DNA from: Cardinalis cardinalis
Lineage: Eukaryota; Chordata; Aves; Passeriformes; Cardinalidae
NCBI GenBank assembly: GCA_014549065.1
Contig: JACDOX010000170.1
Span: forward strand, 281,716-345,715
DNA: 64,000 bases
Direction of reading: 5' to 3'
Below, piece after piece: positions 12,101 to 24,100 of this stretch (position 1 is the first letter of the stretch; every line of letters begins with the position of its first letter). The notes under the pieces were generated by a model. That model had not been told where the DNA came from and searched no databases. It saw only the letters and a program-made list of their open reading frames with translations. A program made the position numbers and the translations under genes.

Positions 12101-15100
12101 TTTCCTCTGAAAAGATCCTTCTCAGAAGAAAAGATCCTTGCAAAAGGATTTTTCATAAAATATGTCTGCGACGGATGTGTGTTCCTGACCAGTCAGCCCC
12201 CTACGGCTCCAACCGGGATGTTTTCCCTCACGGTTTTGTGTATGAGCTCCCAAAGAAAGTAAAACTGTCCATGTGGGGGACTGCACTTGGGAGCAAATCT
12301 AGCAGACAGAGGTCTTTGTGCGTTTCAGTGACTGCCTTGGGTTGGCTTGACGTTTGTGACATTGCTTTGAATAAATGTACTTAGAAATCCTGATCAATTT
12401 AATATTTGCAGTAATATCTAGGAAATGTGCCCATAAGGATGTCAGATTATTAACCATTTCTGAAGGAAAACCATTTCATGGTATTGCAGAGATGGTGAGG
12501 TAGGATGGAGAGAAATTCCATTTGAAGCCACTTGTACAGTGAAGTTTATTTAATTTGAGGCCATTGCTAAATGAGTCACTAATGGAATCACAGAATGGGT
12601 TGGGTTGAAAGGGACTTCAAAACTCATCCTGCCGTGAGCAGGGACCCCTTCCCCTATCTCAGGTTGCTCCAAGCCCTGTCCCCNTGGCCTTGCCATCCCC
12701 ATGGGGTCAGTGCCATCCTGTTTGTCCTGCTCATCTTTACAGGAGGAAGCTCTGGGTCGAGCTCCATGAGCCGAGGGGAGATGAGCCTGGCAGATGTGCA
12801 GTGCCACCTGGATAAAGAAGGTGCTTCCAACCTGGTCATAGATCTCATCATGAATGCCACCAGTGACAGAGTCTTCCACGAGAGCATCCTGCTGGCCATT
12901 GCCCTGCTGGAAGGTGGGAACACCACGATACAGGTAGGGAAATGGAAAACTCCATCTTGTGACTGAGCCCTGTCGGGAAGGGAAATGTTTTTATGAAATC
13001 CAGGAAATTTGAGAGAGTTAAGGAGGCAGGAGGGGAAATTATCTGATTGATCTTTGACCTGTAATTAAGGGAAATATTAATGTCTGCCATGCAAAAGTGA
13101 ACTTATTGAATGTTTGCACAGGCACTGAGTACATGGGGTGTTTTCCCAGGGCAGTATAGAGGAATGTGTAAAAAAGGGTTTGTAGATAAGTCATTGACTG
13201 CTCTTAGAAATAACTTAAGTAACTNTAACGTGCTCAGAGACTTTTACAAAGAGCTGTTCAGTTTCAGACTGGAATTTGACATAAGTGTTTGGTAAAGTCC
13301 AGATCACCACCATTCTCCAGCAATCTCAATCTGTTCTTCCTTTCTGTGTTTTCAATAAGAATTAGGTTCCTCTGAAAGAAAATTGTNCCTGGTGTGGATT
13401 AATGAACACACACCAGTGAGCTCTGACACTCTTCCAAACAGAAAATAAAACCTTACTACAGCAGAACTTGCTTACAAAGATGAATGAATCTATGATATCT
13501 TATTTGTTTAGCTCTGCATGTGTTGTGTTTGCAGTCTGTCTGTGGGGCTGAGTCCTGACCAGTTGTAACTGATTGTTGTGGTTCAAACACACTCTAGATC
13601 CCTACAGCAGCACCTCCTGTGTCCATGCAAACTTCCCTTGAGAGGACAGGGAATGTCTCTGGGCTCCTTCACTCTGTCTCTGTAATCAGTGCCCTCATTA
13701 ATCCCCTGTGTATAAGCTCTGGAATGAAACTTCTTTGCAATGGATAAAGTGGGAATTGAGTGTTGAAAATCCTGTGTCACCTTAAACTGCAGTGACAGGA
13801 TTAACATTCCTGGGGGACAGTCACTCCTTTAAATTTCCTGCTCTTCTCTAATGTCAAGGAAGCTGAGCTTTCATCCTTGCAGCTCTCAGGGAGCCTCAGG
13901 TAACCTCTCACTGTCATGCTGGAAGGAAAAACAAACTNCACCAGCCTGACATGGAGAGATCCTTGGCTTGTGCTGGACCTCAGTGCTAAAGGATGGGCAG
14001 AGTCACTTCTAAAGGGCACAAANCTGTGTTGGAAGCAGATTCCTTAGCTCACCCACTGCAAACCAACAGGAAAATCTGCAGTCCCTCTCCAAAGGCACCT
14101 TTTTGCCCAAAAGGGAGGCAATTCAGTTTGCGTTTGCTGTCTCTGAGCAGGAGCTGGCAGGCTGTGGAATAGCCCTGCGGTCAGGAGTGATGGATGGCTC
14201 TCAGGGCAGTGGCACTTCCACCCCACACTGTGCACTGCTGCCAGCTCCTGCTGCACTCCAGCCTCTATGGATGTGCTTCCAGAGCCCAGAGTGGCTGTTC
14301 TCCGTCCTTTCCCAGGCAGGGATAAGTGCAGCCAGCAGTCCCTGGGTGCGTGCTCCGGCGGGATGGGCTGGGAGGGGGCTCTGCTGGAGTGTGGGCTGCT
14401 TTTAAGTACAGAATGTTTTAGGAACCAAATGACTTGTGATGCCTGCAGCTAATGCTGTGAGCTCTGAGGGCTCGGACACACCCAGCAGCTCTTACTCATG
14501 CATGCAAAGCACGAAGGGGATGTTATTGAAAATATCCCGTGGAGCNGTTGGGATGTGCGTGTTCCGTGCTGCAGCACTCCATGGACTTCATAGCAAACAG
14601 CAAAAAAGGGGCATGATCAGTGCACAGACGTCTTCTGTGGCTTTCCTCCACGCTGGTTAAACTCCTGGTGGTAGAGAGAGAGTTTTCTGGTGCCTTGCCC
14701 TGGCTCCAGCACATGGAGGCCCGTGGGACGCTGGCAGTGGCAGTTGGGAACAGCATGTCCTCAGCACTCTGAGCTCTCAGGAGGGGTTGAGAGAGCCAAG
14801 TCAGGAGAACTCCAGTGGGAAAAACACCAACCACAAAGCTTGACTTCTGGAGAACAGCTGGCTCCACACTGGGAATCAAAGCGAAGGTGGAGGCTTGCTC
14901 TTTAGTAAAATCATTAGTTCAGGGCTGTATCTNCCAGGGTAATTGCTGAGGGATGTGGTGGCCAGGTTAATCTGGTATCCTGAGACAGGGAACTCATGTC
15001 ATCAAGCTTTGCTGCCTCCATGTAGGAAGAATGGCTCACAATGCAGAGGGCCCTGGTGCAGCCCAGCTCTTCAGGAGAGCTGTGTGGGTTCTTGCTAATC

Positions 15101-18100
15101 TGCAAAGCTGATTGGTTTTGTGCAGCAGCCTTTGGCTGTGACACAGTGAAGATTTCCTGAGTGCAGCAAAGTGATGGTCTCCCCTTAGCAGGAATTCATT
15201 TTTACAAAACACACTGCAAAATTTGGCTGCTTATGGAAACAAGATGCACTTGGGAAAATTAACCTGATACTTCCCTTGTGTTTTATCCCAGTCTTTCTCT
15301 AATGTTCTTTGATAAGNTTTGCAGAGTGGGTAGGTAGGGCTTGGCAACCTCTGCAACCTGCAGAGTGGATTTTCTGCAGTTCTTCTGCAGTTTCCAGTAA
15401 GTGCCAGTGGGAGAGTCATACCTGGTCTCTGGACTAATAACTGTGTTCGTTTTCCATCAGATGCATTTGTCATTGGGAAAGTTCACCTAGCCAAACCAGC
15501 CAGCTTTGTCTTTGAGGTCTAACAGAGTTTATCTTCATTTCACAATTTTTTTTGTTGTTATTAGCAGCTTTTGATTGATAGTGTTCCAAACAAGTTTGTT
15601 CTGTGCTCAGTTTGAATAATTTCTACTGAACTTCAATTGCCTCTATCTACAGGCCTTTGAGAATGGGAAAGTGGCGGGATAGGGACAGGTTATGTAAAAA
15701 AGGCTCTTTGGCAGCAAAGCCAGAAATGTGTCACCCCTGCATGGCCTTTTCTTAACTCCAGGTTTTCACACGGGAAATTGATTCCGCCTGGAGTGCTGCA
15801 GAAGGTTTGTACCAACACACNGGAACTTGCGCATGATGATTGTAATATGGTTAATAATGGGAGTTCCCAGGTAACTCCCATGAGCTTCAGTGGGAGAGCA
15901 GATCCCCGTGATGCTGGGGAGGGATAACTGCAATAGGTGTTGCTGTTTCATTAGGTGCAGGCAGGGCCAGTATTAAGGGTAGGCAAAGTAGGTGGTTGCC
16001 AACTCCAGCAGAAAAGCAAATCTCGAAACGTTCCTTATTGTAATTGGTAGGAGGGATTTTTATTGTATTGTTAAGAAAATGAATGTGGGGGAGAAGCAGG
16101 ACAAGAGAAAAGGCTCCTGGTTCACCTCAGGAAGGAGGCTGAGCTGGTGGTGTGTGGCACCCTGGATCCCACGCTGCTCCNTGTTTTGCTGCAGGGGTGA
16201 ATGTGAATGTGGCAAATTAGCTCTTCTGGGAAGGTCTTTGCCTGCTTCCAGCTCTCTGGGTGGAAACTTTCTGGGCTTTAGCTTTTGGAGTTCACTTAGA
16301 AACACTGTCAGGTTCTTTAGGAGCAGGATGGTGGTGACCTTGTGGTGGCTGTCACTTGGGCTCAGCAGGAGCCCTGGGTTTCAGTGGGAAGCCTGCCCTC
16401 GTTTGCACAGAGACAGAAGCAGAGGTGGAACCACGGGGTCAGCACCAGACAATAAATTACCTTGACAAATGCTGCGACTCACTGAGCTGCAAATTACATC
16501 AACCCCTTTATTAATTTATATAACCCTGAGCATCCCCCTGGGGAGCGCTGGCTCAGCACTTCTGAGCAGCCCTGGGGTGCCCCATGCTCTGCTCCAGAGA
16601 GTGAGGGCTGAGCCTGCCCTGCTCCCTGGTGCCGGTGCCTGGCTGCTGTCCTGGTGCTGCCTTGGGCTCCCTTCTCCAGAGCAGGGAGTGCTCTGCTGGG
16701 TGCTGGCACTCGTGGGCGCTCAGAGTGCATCTCCTTGGGAAGGGATGAGCACTCGGTCCCTCCCCACAGCGTGGCAGCAGGGCCAGGCTCTCCTCTGGTA
16801 CAGCCAGTGAGTGACAGTGCAGGAAATGGCTGAGGACTCGTCCTGCAATGCTCCTCTCTCATCTGCTGAATAAAAATCCCTTGTGCTGTTCCTCTGCCTC
16901 ANCTCCACTGAGTTTCGGCTTTCCTGGGTCGGTGGAAGTTAATGGCAAGTAAAGCCCCTTACATAACACCTCTCCATGGAGACTCTGCTCCCTTAATTAG
17001 GGATCTTCTCAAAAGTCAGCCTGCGTGACAAATTACCCACACGCACATGTTGGTGCTTTCAGCAGGGGAAGGTAAAATGAGGTTGATGACATTGGTTGTT
17101 GCAGGCAGTGCTNAAGTGCTGCCCCAAGGTGATATAGNNCANNCCTGCCACTTCAGAGTGGTGGTGCCTCAGTTCCCTTTGTCCACTGCTGTCCCCTAGG
17201 TGGGCTGCAGTCCCAGAGGATGGGAGTTGGCACCCAAGGAAAAGTTGATTTTTTTTTTTTTTTTCAGGAAGTGGGATTTGCTCCTGGCTTTAAGGCATCT
17301 GAGCAGAGTTGCTGCTCTTTGCAGAGGATGATGGTGGGATGTGCTGCACAGCTCAGTCCCCCAGCAGCTGAGGATGGGGTGAGGACCAGGGGCCACCCTG
17401 GCTCGAGACAGCNCCGATGAGCTGGTGGTGCTGGTGGAGAGTTGTGCCTCCATCACAGCATGGCAGGAGTGAATCNGTGCTGTATGCAGTGGTGGCTTGG
17501 AGCTCACCAGGGTGTCTGAGGCTCCTTTGAGATGTGACAGTGCAAAAAGCTTGTGTCTTTGAGCTGTTTGAACTTCCAGAGCTCTTTGGTGGAGAGNATC
17601 TGTGTGCCCTCCCTTGAGTGTCCCCTGGGGCTGGGAGTTGTGCTGTCCCTGGAGCAGGTGCCATGGGTACAGAAATCTCAGCAGCCAGCTCATCAGTCAG
17701 GTTTGGTAGGGAATTCTGGACTCACATAACTCTCCCATCCAACCCCAGTCTTGCTCCATATTTGGACCCAGTTGATGTTTCTCAGCATTTCTCCCCATGC
17801 CTTGCCACCAGCAAGGAAACTCCACCAGAGTGAATTGTGGTCTCCTTTTCTGTGCCTCCAGCTGTCCAGAGATGATTGATCGTTATTATATAATTGCAGG
17901 ATTGATGCACAAAAAGAATTGAATCCAGAGCTATCCAGTTCTTTGTGTTTCTGGCACTTGGGGGGCACAGGGAATCCCAGAGCTGAAAAGAGCCCTCTCT
18001 GGTGCTGGTCAGTCACAGCCCTTGGGGTTGAAAGAGCAGAGACTTCAAGACAAATTTATGTTCTTGAGCTCATTGTAGCACTGGCTGTGAAATACTGTGA

Positions 18101-21100
18101 CCAAAATGTCCTATTTGGTTGCAGGAACACTTTGTTTCTTTTTTATGTGGCTGCAACTGCCCAACAAAATCGGGGGAAAACTCTGCAAAACATTACAGGA
18201 GTATTGGTGGGGTAAGATGTTGGCTTAGTGACACAATAATGCTTTAATTTGTGGTTTGGACTTCTAAAATCAGATTTATTTATTGCAAGACTTGCAGCAG
18301 TCATAGATATTAGCGAGCACAGGCAGTTGTATGCAATGGCAAAGGCTGCAGAGGCAAGAATGTCTTTCGGTCACTAAACTTCTGTACATAGCACTTGAAA
18401 ACTTTTGATCATTGATAAAACAAGTCATAAATTTTCTGTTTGTTTCAAACATACAGAAGTCTGCGATAGAGGATGTTATATCTCTTTTTGCATTGTTTTA
18501 ATAGTATCTGTTTAGGAAANCAGTGCACAACCAGCAATCTCTTGGCACGTGTTAAACAATCACCTGCTTGTGTCTTTCACTTTTTTAATGTGCTTTTACT
18601 CAAGATAAAATATACCATTTTTTAAAAAAAATTCTTATTATATCATGAGCATGACATTAAAAAACCTGTTGATAAGGACCTGCATCATCANCTGTGGGCA
18701 GAGATCTTGTCCTTTTTGGAAAGAGCCCTCTCGAGAAGGAAACCTTGTGCAAATCCTGACCTCCTTGACAGTGGAGTCACCTTCCACAGAAGGCACAGGC
18801 CCTGCAGTAGCCATGAGGCACCTCTGTCCTGATGCTCTGCAGCTCCACAGCACGTAAGGAGACAGGGCTGCCAAGCCTGTGGGAGCACACCCATCTTCTC
18901 CTCATATATTTTGATGTATTTAGCATGGTGAAGTCTCAGTGTCCCTCATGTGTTGGATACCACCATGTTCAAAACAACCCAGCCCTCCTGATAATGCAGT
19001 GTGAGGAGTCCTTTCTGTAGGGGAGGTTGTGTTTTCATTCAGGGCACTGGGATGCCCAGGTGAGACTGAGGCTGGNTGAAGTGAGATGGTAGCAATAGCA
19101 CCTCACCTTCGCTCCTGAGCTGCAGCTCCTGCTGCTTCCTGAGGTGTGTTTGGGCCATCAGTATTCCTGGAGCAGAACATCCTCCAGTCTTTTTTCCCAA
19201 AGAAGAGTTTTCTGCTGGATTCTGAGGTGCCCATCTGTGTGGTTGAGCAGCGTAGGTGGAAAAAAAGGAAAAGAGGCTCTTCCTCAGGGTTCAGCTGTGC
19301 CTTGGTGGCCTCGTGGTGTTCATGGCTGGGTACCACCTCCTGTGTGGCACTCCTCTCAGCATTCCACTGGGATCCTGGTCCTGCAAGGAGCGAGCAGGGA
19401 GGTAAATCAGTAATTCTCCCAATTCCTCTCCATGGGATCCAGGTCCAACATAAACTTTCAAGATGATCCCTAGCAGGATTAAAGTCCTCCCGGAGCAGGC
19501 AGAGGCAAAGCTATTCAGCAAAACAAGGTCATGCTGCCTTTTTTTTGGTAAGCACAGGAATCAACAAAGCGCTGTTATATAACTTCTATTTATATCCCAC
19601 TTGCTCACTAGCTGCAGGCACACAAGAGTAGCTGAGAAGGGAATTTAATGAGCTCTCAGGGCTTGCTCACCTTCCAGAGCGGGTAGGAGCCAGCTTGTTT
19701 TTGAAGTGCGTCAGCAAATGAAACTGGTGGTGGGTGGGTGGTTTGGGTAGGTGGACTGACTTGTTGCTATGGTTTTCTTTAATTCCTCTGTCTCTCAAGG
19801 AGATCTTACACTTTTTTTTTTTCTTTTGGGGAGTCTGCAGACTTCCTTGTTTCTCACACCTACGCAGCACTTGCCGGTTCGGTGGGGAATGGGCTCCCTG
19901 CTCCNNNNNNNNNNNNNNNNNNNNNNNNNNNNNNNNNNNNNNNNNNNNNNNNNNNNNNNNNNNNNNNNNNNNNNNNNNNNNNNNNNNNNNNNNNNNNNNN
20001 NNNNNNNNNNNNNNNNNNNNNNNNNNNNNNNNNNNNNNNNNNNNNNNNNNNNNNNNNNNNNNNNNNNNNNNNNNNNNNNNNNNNNNNNNNNNNNNNNNNN
20101 NNNNNNNNNNNNNNNNNNNNNNNNNNNNNNNNNNNNNNNNNNNNNNNNNNNNNNNNNNNNNNNNNNNNNNNNNNNNNNNNNNNNNNNNNNNNNNNNNNNN
20201 NNNNNNNNNNNNNNNNNNNNNNNNNNNNNNNNNNNNNNNNNNNNNNNNNNNNNNNNNNNNNNNNNNNNNNNNNNNNNNNNNNNNNNNNNNNNNNNNNNNN
20301 NNNNNNNNNNNNNNNNNNNNNNNNNNNNNNNNNNNNNNNNNNNNNNNNNNNNNNNNNNNNNNNNNNNNNNNNNNNNNNNNNNNNNNNNNNNNNNNNNNNN
20401 NNNNNNNNNNNNNNNNNNNNNNNNNNNNNNNNNNNNNNNNNNNNNNNNNNNNNNNNNNNNNNNNNNNNNNNNNNNNNNNNNNNNNNNNNNNNNNNNNNNN
20501 NNNNNNNNNNNNNNNNNNNNNNNNNNNNNNNNNNCTGCCATGGGATATGGGCCCCCTGCTCCTGCCATGGCTGAGCTGAGTGACCCAGCCCTGTGTGTTC
20601 CCACAGGGGGATGCAGGAGGAACCCAAATCATCTCCATGCTGACAGCAGGGCAGACCCTGAGTCTCCCAAGCTCCCGAGGCCATCTGTGAGCCGAGACCC
20701 CACAGTGCTGTTTGTGCCTGTTGTTCCCCCATTGTCTCCACCAGTGTCACCTCATCCTTCCAAGGGCTCATGCTGGCTCTGGAAGGGTGTGAGGGAGGTG
20801 TCTCTGTGTGAGGTTTGTTCTTGCTTTCTTCTTTGAGAGGACTTCAGGTTGCGTCAAGATTTTGGGTGTTGCAGTAGGAGAACAAGCAGGATACAAGGGC
20901 TNTTCCTGATGTATTCATGCTGCTGGTCTCATTTAAAGCTGGCTGGGACAGGCAAGCATTCCCACAGGTCAGGCTCTGTACACTCATCACCCCCCAAAAA
21001 ACATTCTCCCATAAGTGGGCAGAACCCTCAGCAAAGAGCAGAGCTGTGCAGAGTGGAGAGTGGATGCCCATGGCAGGGAGAGTTTGTCTTATTTGTGGAA

Positions 21101-24100
21101 AACAGAGCTGGGAAGTCCTCCTTCTGCTTTCAGGACAAAGTTTATTTTACAGTTTGCAAAAAAAACAGGCAATTGAGGTGTTCTGGCAGATTTTCCTTAT
21201 GGATTTATTTCAAACTGTGAAGTATGTTCAGTGTGAAATATTTCAGCTGCCATTTCCTTAAGCTATGCAAGACTAATGATATCCATCACTCATGCCCAAA
21301 GTGATGGATCTCCAGCGAGCCAGGACATACGAGAGATTGAGAGAGAGAGAGATTAGTGATATTTAAAATAAATAAATGAGGAGGGACCGAAAGCAGAGTT
21401 AGGTTGGAATTCTCTGCAGTGGAAGCCCTCGCAATATGTTTAGGCAGAATGTAGAGGATTGGCACTTGTGCTTAATTCAGTGCTTGTGTTAGTGCAGTTC
21501 CCCTTAAAAATGTGGCTTGTTTGAAGTAGTCCAGCTCTAAGAAGTCGTCTGGGGGTGGCAAACTTCCTGCAGAGATGAAGTAGCACACAAGTTTTGCATT
21601 AGTTCGTGCTGGCAGCCTGGCTGGATAACCCGAGCGAGCTGAGGTCCCTGCAATGATTTCTCTCTAGTGTTGGAATAAAATGTCCTGAGTTGAAGCCAGA
21701 TCACTGAGCTTTCTCCTCCTTCTGGAGGGACTTTCCTCTCTGCAGTCTCCCTGGCTCGCCAAGTTCCCGGGGTATTTTCTGCTCGCTGGCATTAGGGAAA
21801 CTGGGAAGGAGACAACAGCTAAAGCAATTTGCTTTAATTGCTGAGGTGCTTGCTGGGGCTTTGCTTTCCCTGGTTTCTCGGTAATCAGAAGTTTGTTTTG
21901 CTGGGGAATTCTTTGGGATGCGTTGGGATGGTCTGGCAGGGCTTGGTGGCTGATGAAACATCCAGGGCAGGGTGCGGCCCCGGGAGCGCTCCGAGCTCCG
22001 TGGGCNGGCGGCAGCCTCGGGGTGGCTCCTGCAGCCAAGGCTGCCTCAGGCCAGGCCACCCCTGCCGGGGAGAAGCACAGCTCAGCAGAGCCTGCCGAAA
22101 CCCAGGGTTCTGCTTCAACTGCTGGCCTTTGCTGCTGCGTCTCCCAGGATCAGTCAGACAGCCCAGCCTGCAGCGAGGCTGGCGNGGAGAGTCAGGCTGT
22201 TCCATGAGAAACAATCCCGGTGTTGTTCCTTTTCTTGGCTGGCAGAACTGTCCTGGCTTGGGGGCAGAGCCAGGTGACAGGGTGGGGAAAGGTGTTCCCA
22301 GTAAAGGGGCGGCACACGCAGCCCAAACTGGCAGGGCTTTCAGAGGCAGGAGCTGGAAATCAGCTGCCCTCAGCTTCTGCCTCTTTTTGGTTTTATTCCC
22401 CTTTAACAATCCTACACTGGNCACAAGCTCACTCATCATTAAATTTACTGTGGATTAGTTACATTTAGAGTGGATTAGTCGCCTGGGTGTGTCCTCTGTA
22501 CACCTTACACAAAGGTACCAGGCTGCTGTGCTGTGTGGTTTCACTCTCCACAGGACAGATGTCAGTTCTGCTGGCTAAAATCCAATTTGTTACCCAGTGC
22601 TGGTATGAGAGACACGTTAAGGAGCATTTGTCCCTGCCCTGTGGTTATCCTGCCTCCATAATCCTGTCCCTCTGAACTGCTGGGGAGTTAGCTGAGCTTC
22701 TCTTCCACTCATCATTAAAAATTTTGTATCTTACATATGTCAGAGGTCTNAGAATTAAATGTTAATGCCAGGAAATGTGCCCATTCTTTGGTGATTTATT
22801 TTTTTTTAATGTGGCTCTACAATCCAGCTTGTTAATGATTTGCAATATTTAAGAACATGCCAAAAAATACCCACCACAGAAAATTATATTAATGCTGAAT
22901 AAAAAGTCAGCAAGCAAAAATGGTATTTTCAGTTTAGCACGAAACATTAGGTAAACATTTCACAGAGTATGTAAATAGTCAGAAGGGAAGAGGAGACCAA
23001 GTTCCTGGGAATAACTACAGAAGAGACACAGGCTTAAAAAAACATCAGTGACTGGAAGTTAGGGGCATAAAAGATGTTTTTAACAGTTGTTGACCACTGG
23101 AACAGACCATAGAGAGACATAGTTCATCGTCTCTGACACTTGCTCAAGAAAGACAGGATTGTTTTCTCAAAAAACACATTAAACACAGGCAGAGTCAGTG
23201 AGGAAGCTTGAGGGGCTGCTGTGCTCCAGGATGGGCAGGGCTGTACCTGGTCAAGGTCCTGCAATTGGAACTTGGCCTTTGGTTTTTCTTTTCCAGAGAA
23301 ATCCGTTGCTGGATTTGCAGCTCTTCTTCTGCCACTTGTGGTGTGCACCAGGAGATAAAGTCATAGGTGATGGTGGGATTTACTTACTGNCCTCCTGTGG
23401 CCCAGAGGGATGCACTGGAGGTGGGGGCAGAGGTGCAAGGGGGCTGTCCTGCTGGGCATGAGGTTTCTGGAGTGCCTCAGGAGCAGAGTTGGATGATGGA
23501 GAGGAAAGGAAGTTATTCCACAGGTTTCCTGGTAGCTGGTGTTAGTAGGGGATCTTCTCTGTGGTGCTTTAATCTGGATGTCAGGAGGAGCAGTGGTGTG
23601 GCTGCTTTGCAGGTGGGTTCTCCTTCCATCCCCCTGGGACAGTGAACATCAGTGAATGTTTCAAGGGGAGACTTCATTGTTTCAAGGGGATGGAAGGAGA
23701 ACCCCGCACGGGCATCTCTGTGCTGATGTGCATCTGTGCAGGAGATGGTTGCTCCCTCCTTAGAAATGATGGAGGGCTCTTTGGTGATGTCCTTGCTCAC
23801 AGTGAGTATCTGTCCTGTCAGACACTTGTGCTGCTCACGTGGGGAGGGTCTGTGTTTCCTCCTGAGGCTGTGTGATTTATCACCATCCCATTATCCAGCC
23901 GTGGTTCCTGTGCTTGGGAGGTTGCTGTGCTCTGGAGATCAGCTGGGCTTCCCTGGGCTGGGGGCACTTGAAAAGCTCTTTGCTGAGCCTGAGTCCATGG
24001 GGCAAACCTCCCAGGCTGCTATGGCCCTGCCATGGCTCCTGTGCAGGGCTGATGACTTAACAGACATTGACAATGCAAGGTTGAGATGAAATACAGTTTC

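Larger units (their letters stand above)
11121..12742 (+). other. ITPR1 intron filled by nested LTRs and a CR1
   Basis: About two thirds of this 1.6-kb intron is transposable sequence: a nested LTR pair at about 11166-12172 and a CR1 at about 12583-12706. All three are antisense to ITPR1. Confidence 0.85.

Noticed and set aside
17249..17268. Poly(T) tract ending in cag that looks like a strong splice acceptor
   Set aside because: No conserved coding exon or ITPR1 sequence follows. It is probably a cryptic site or the end of an old retroposon.
19667..20836. Long frames across 19900-20540
   Set aside because: They are open only because the 630 Ns hold no stops.
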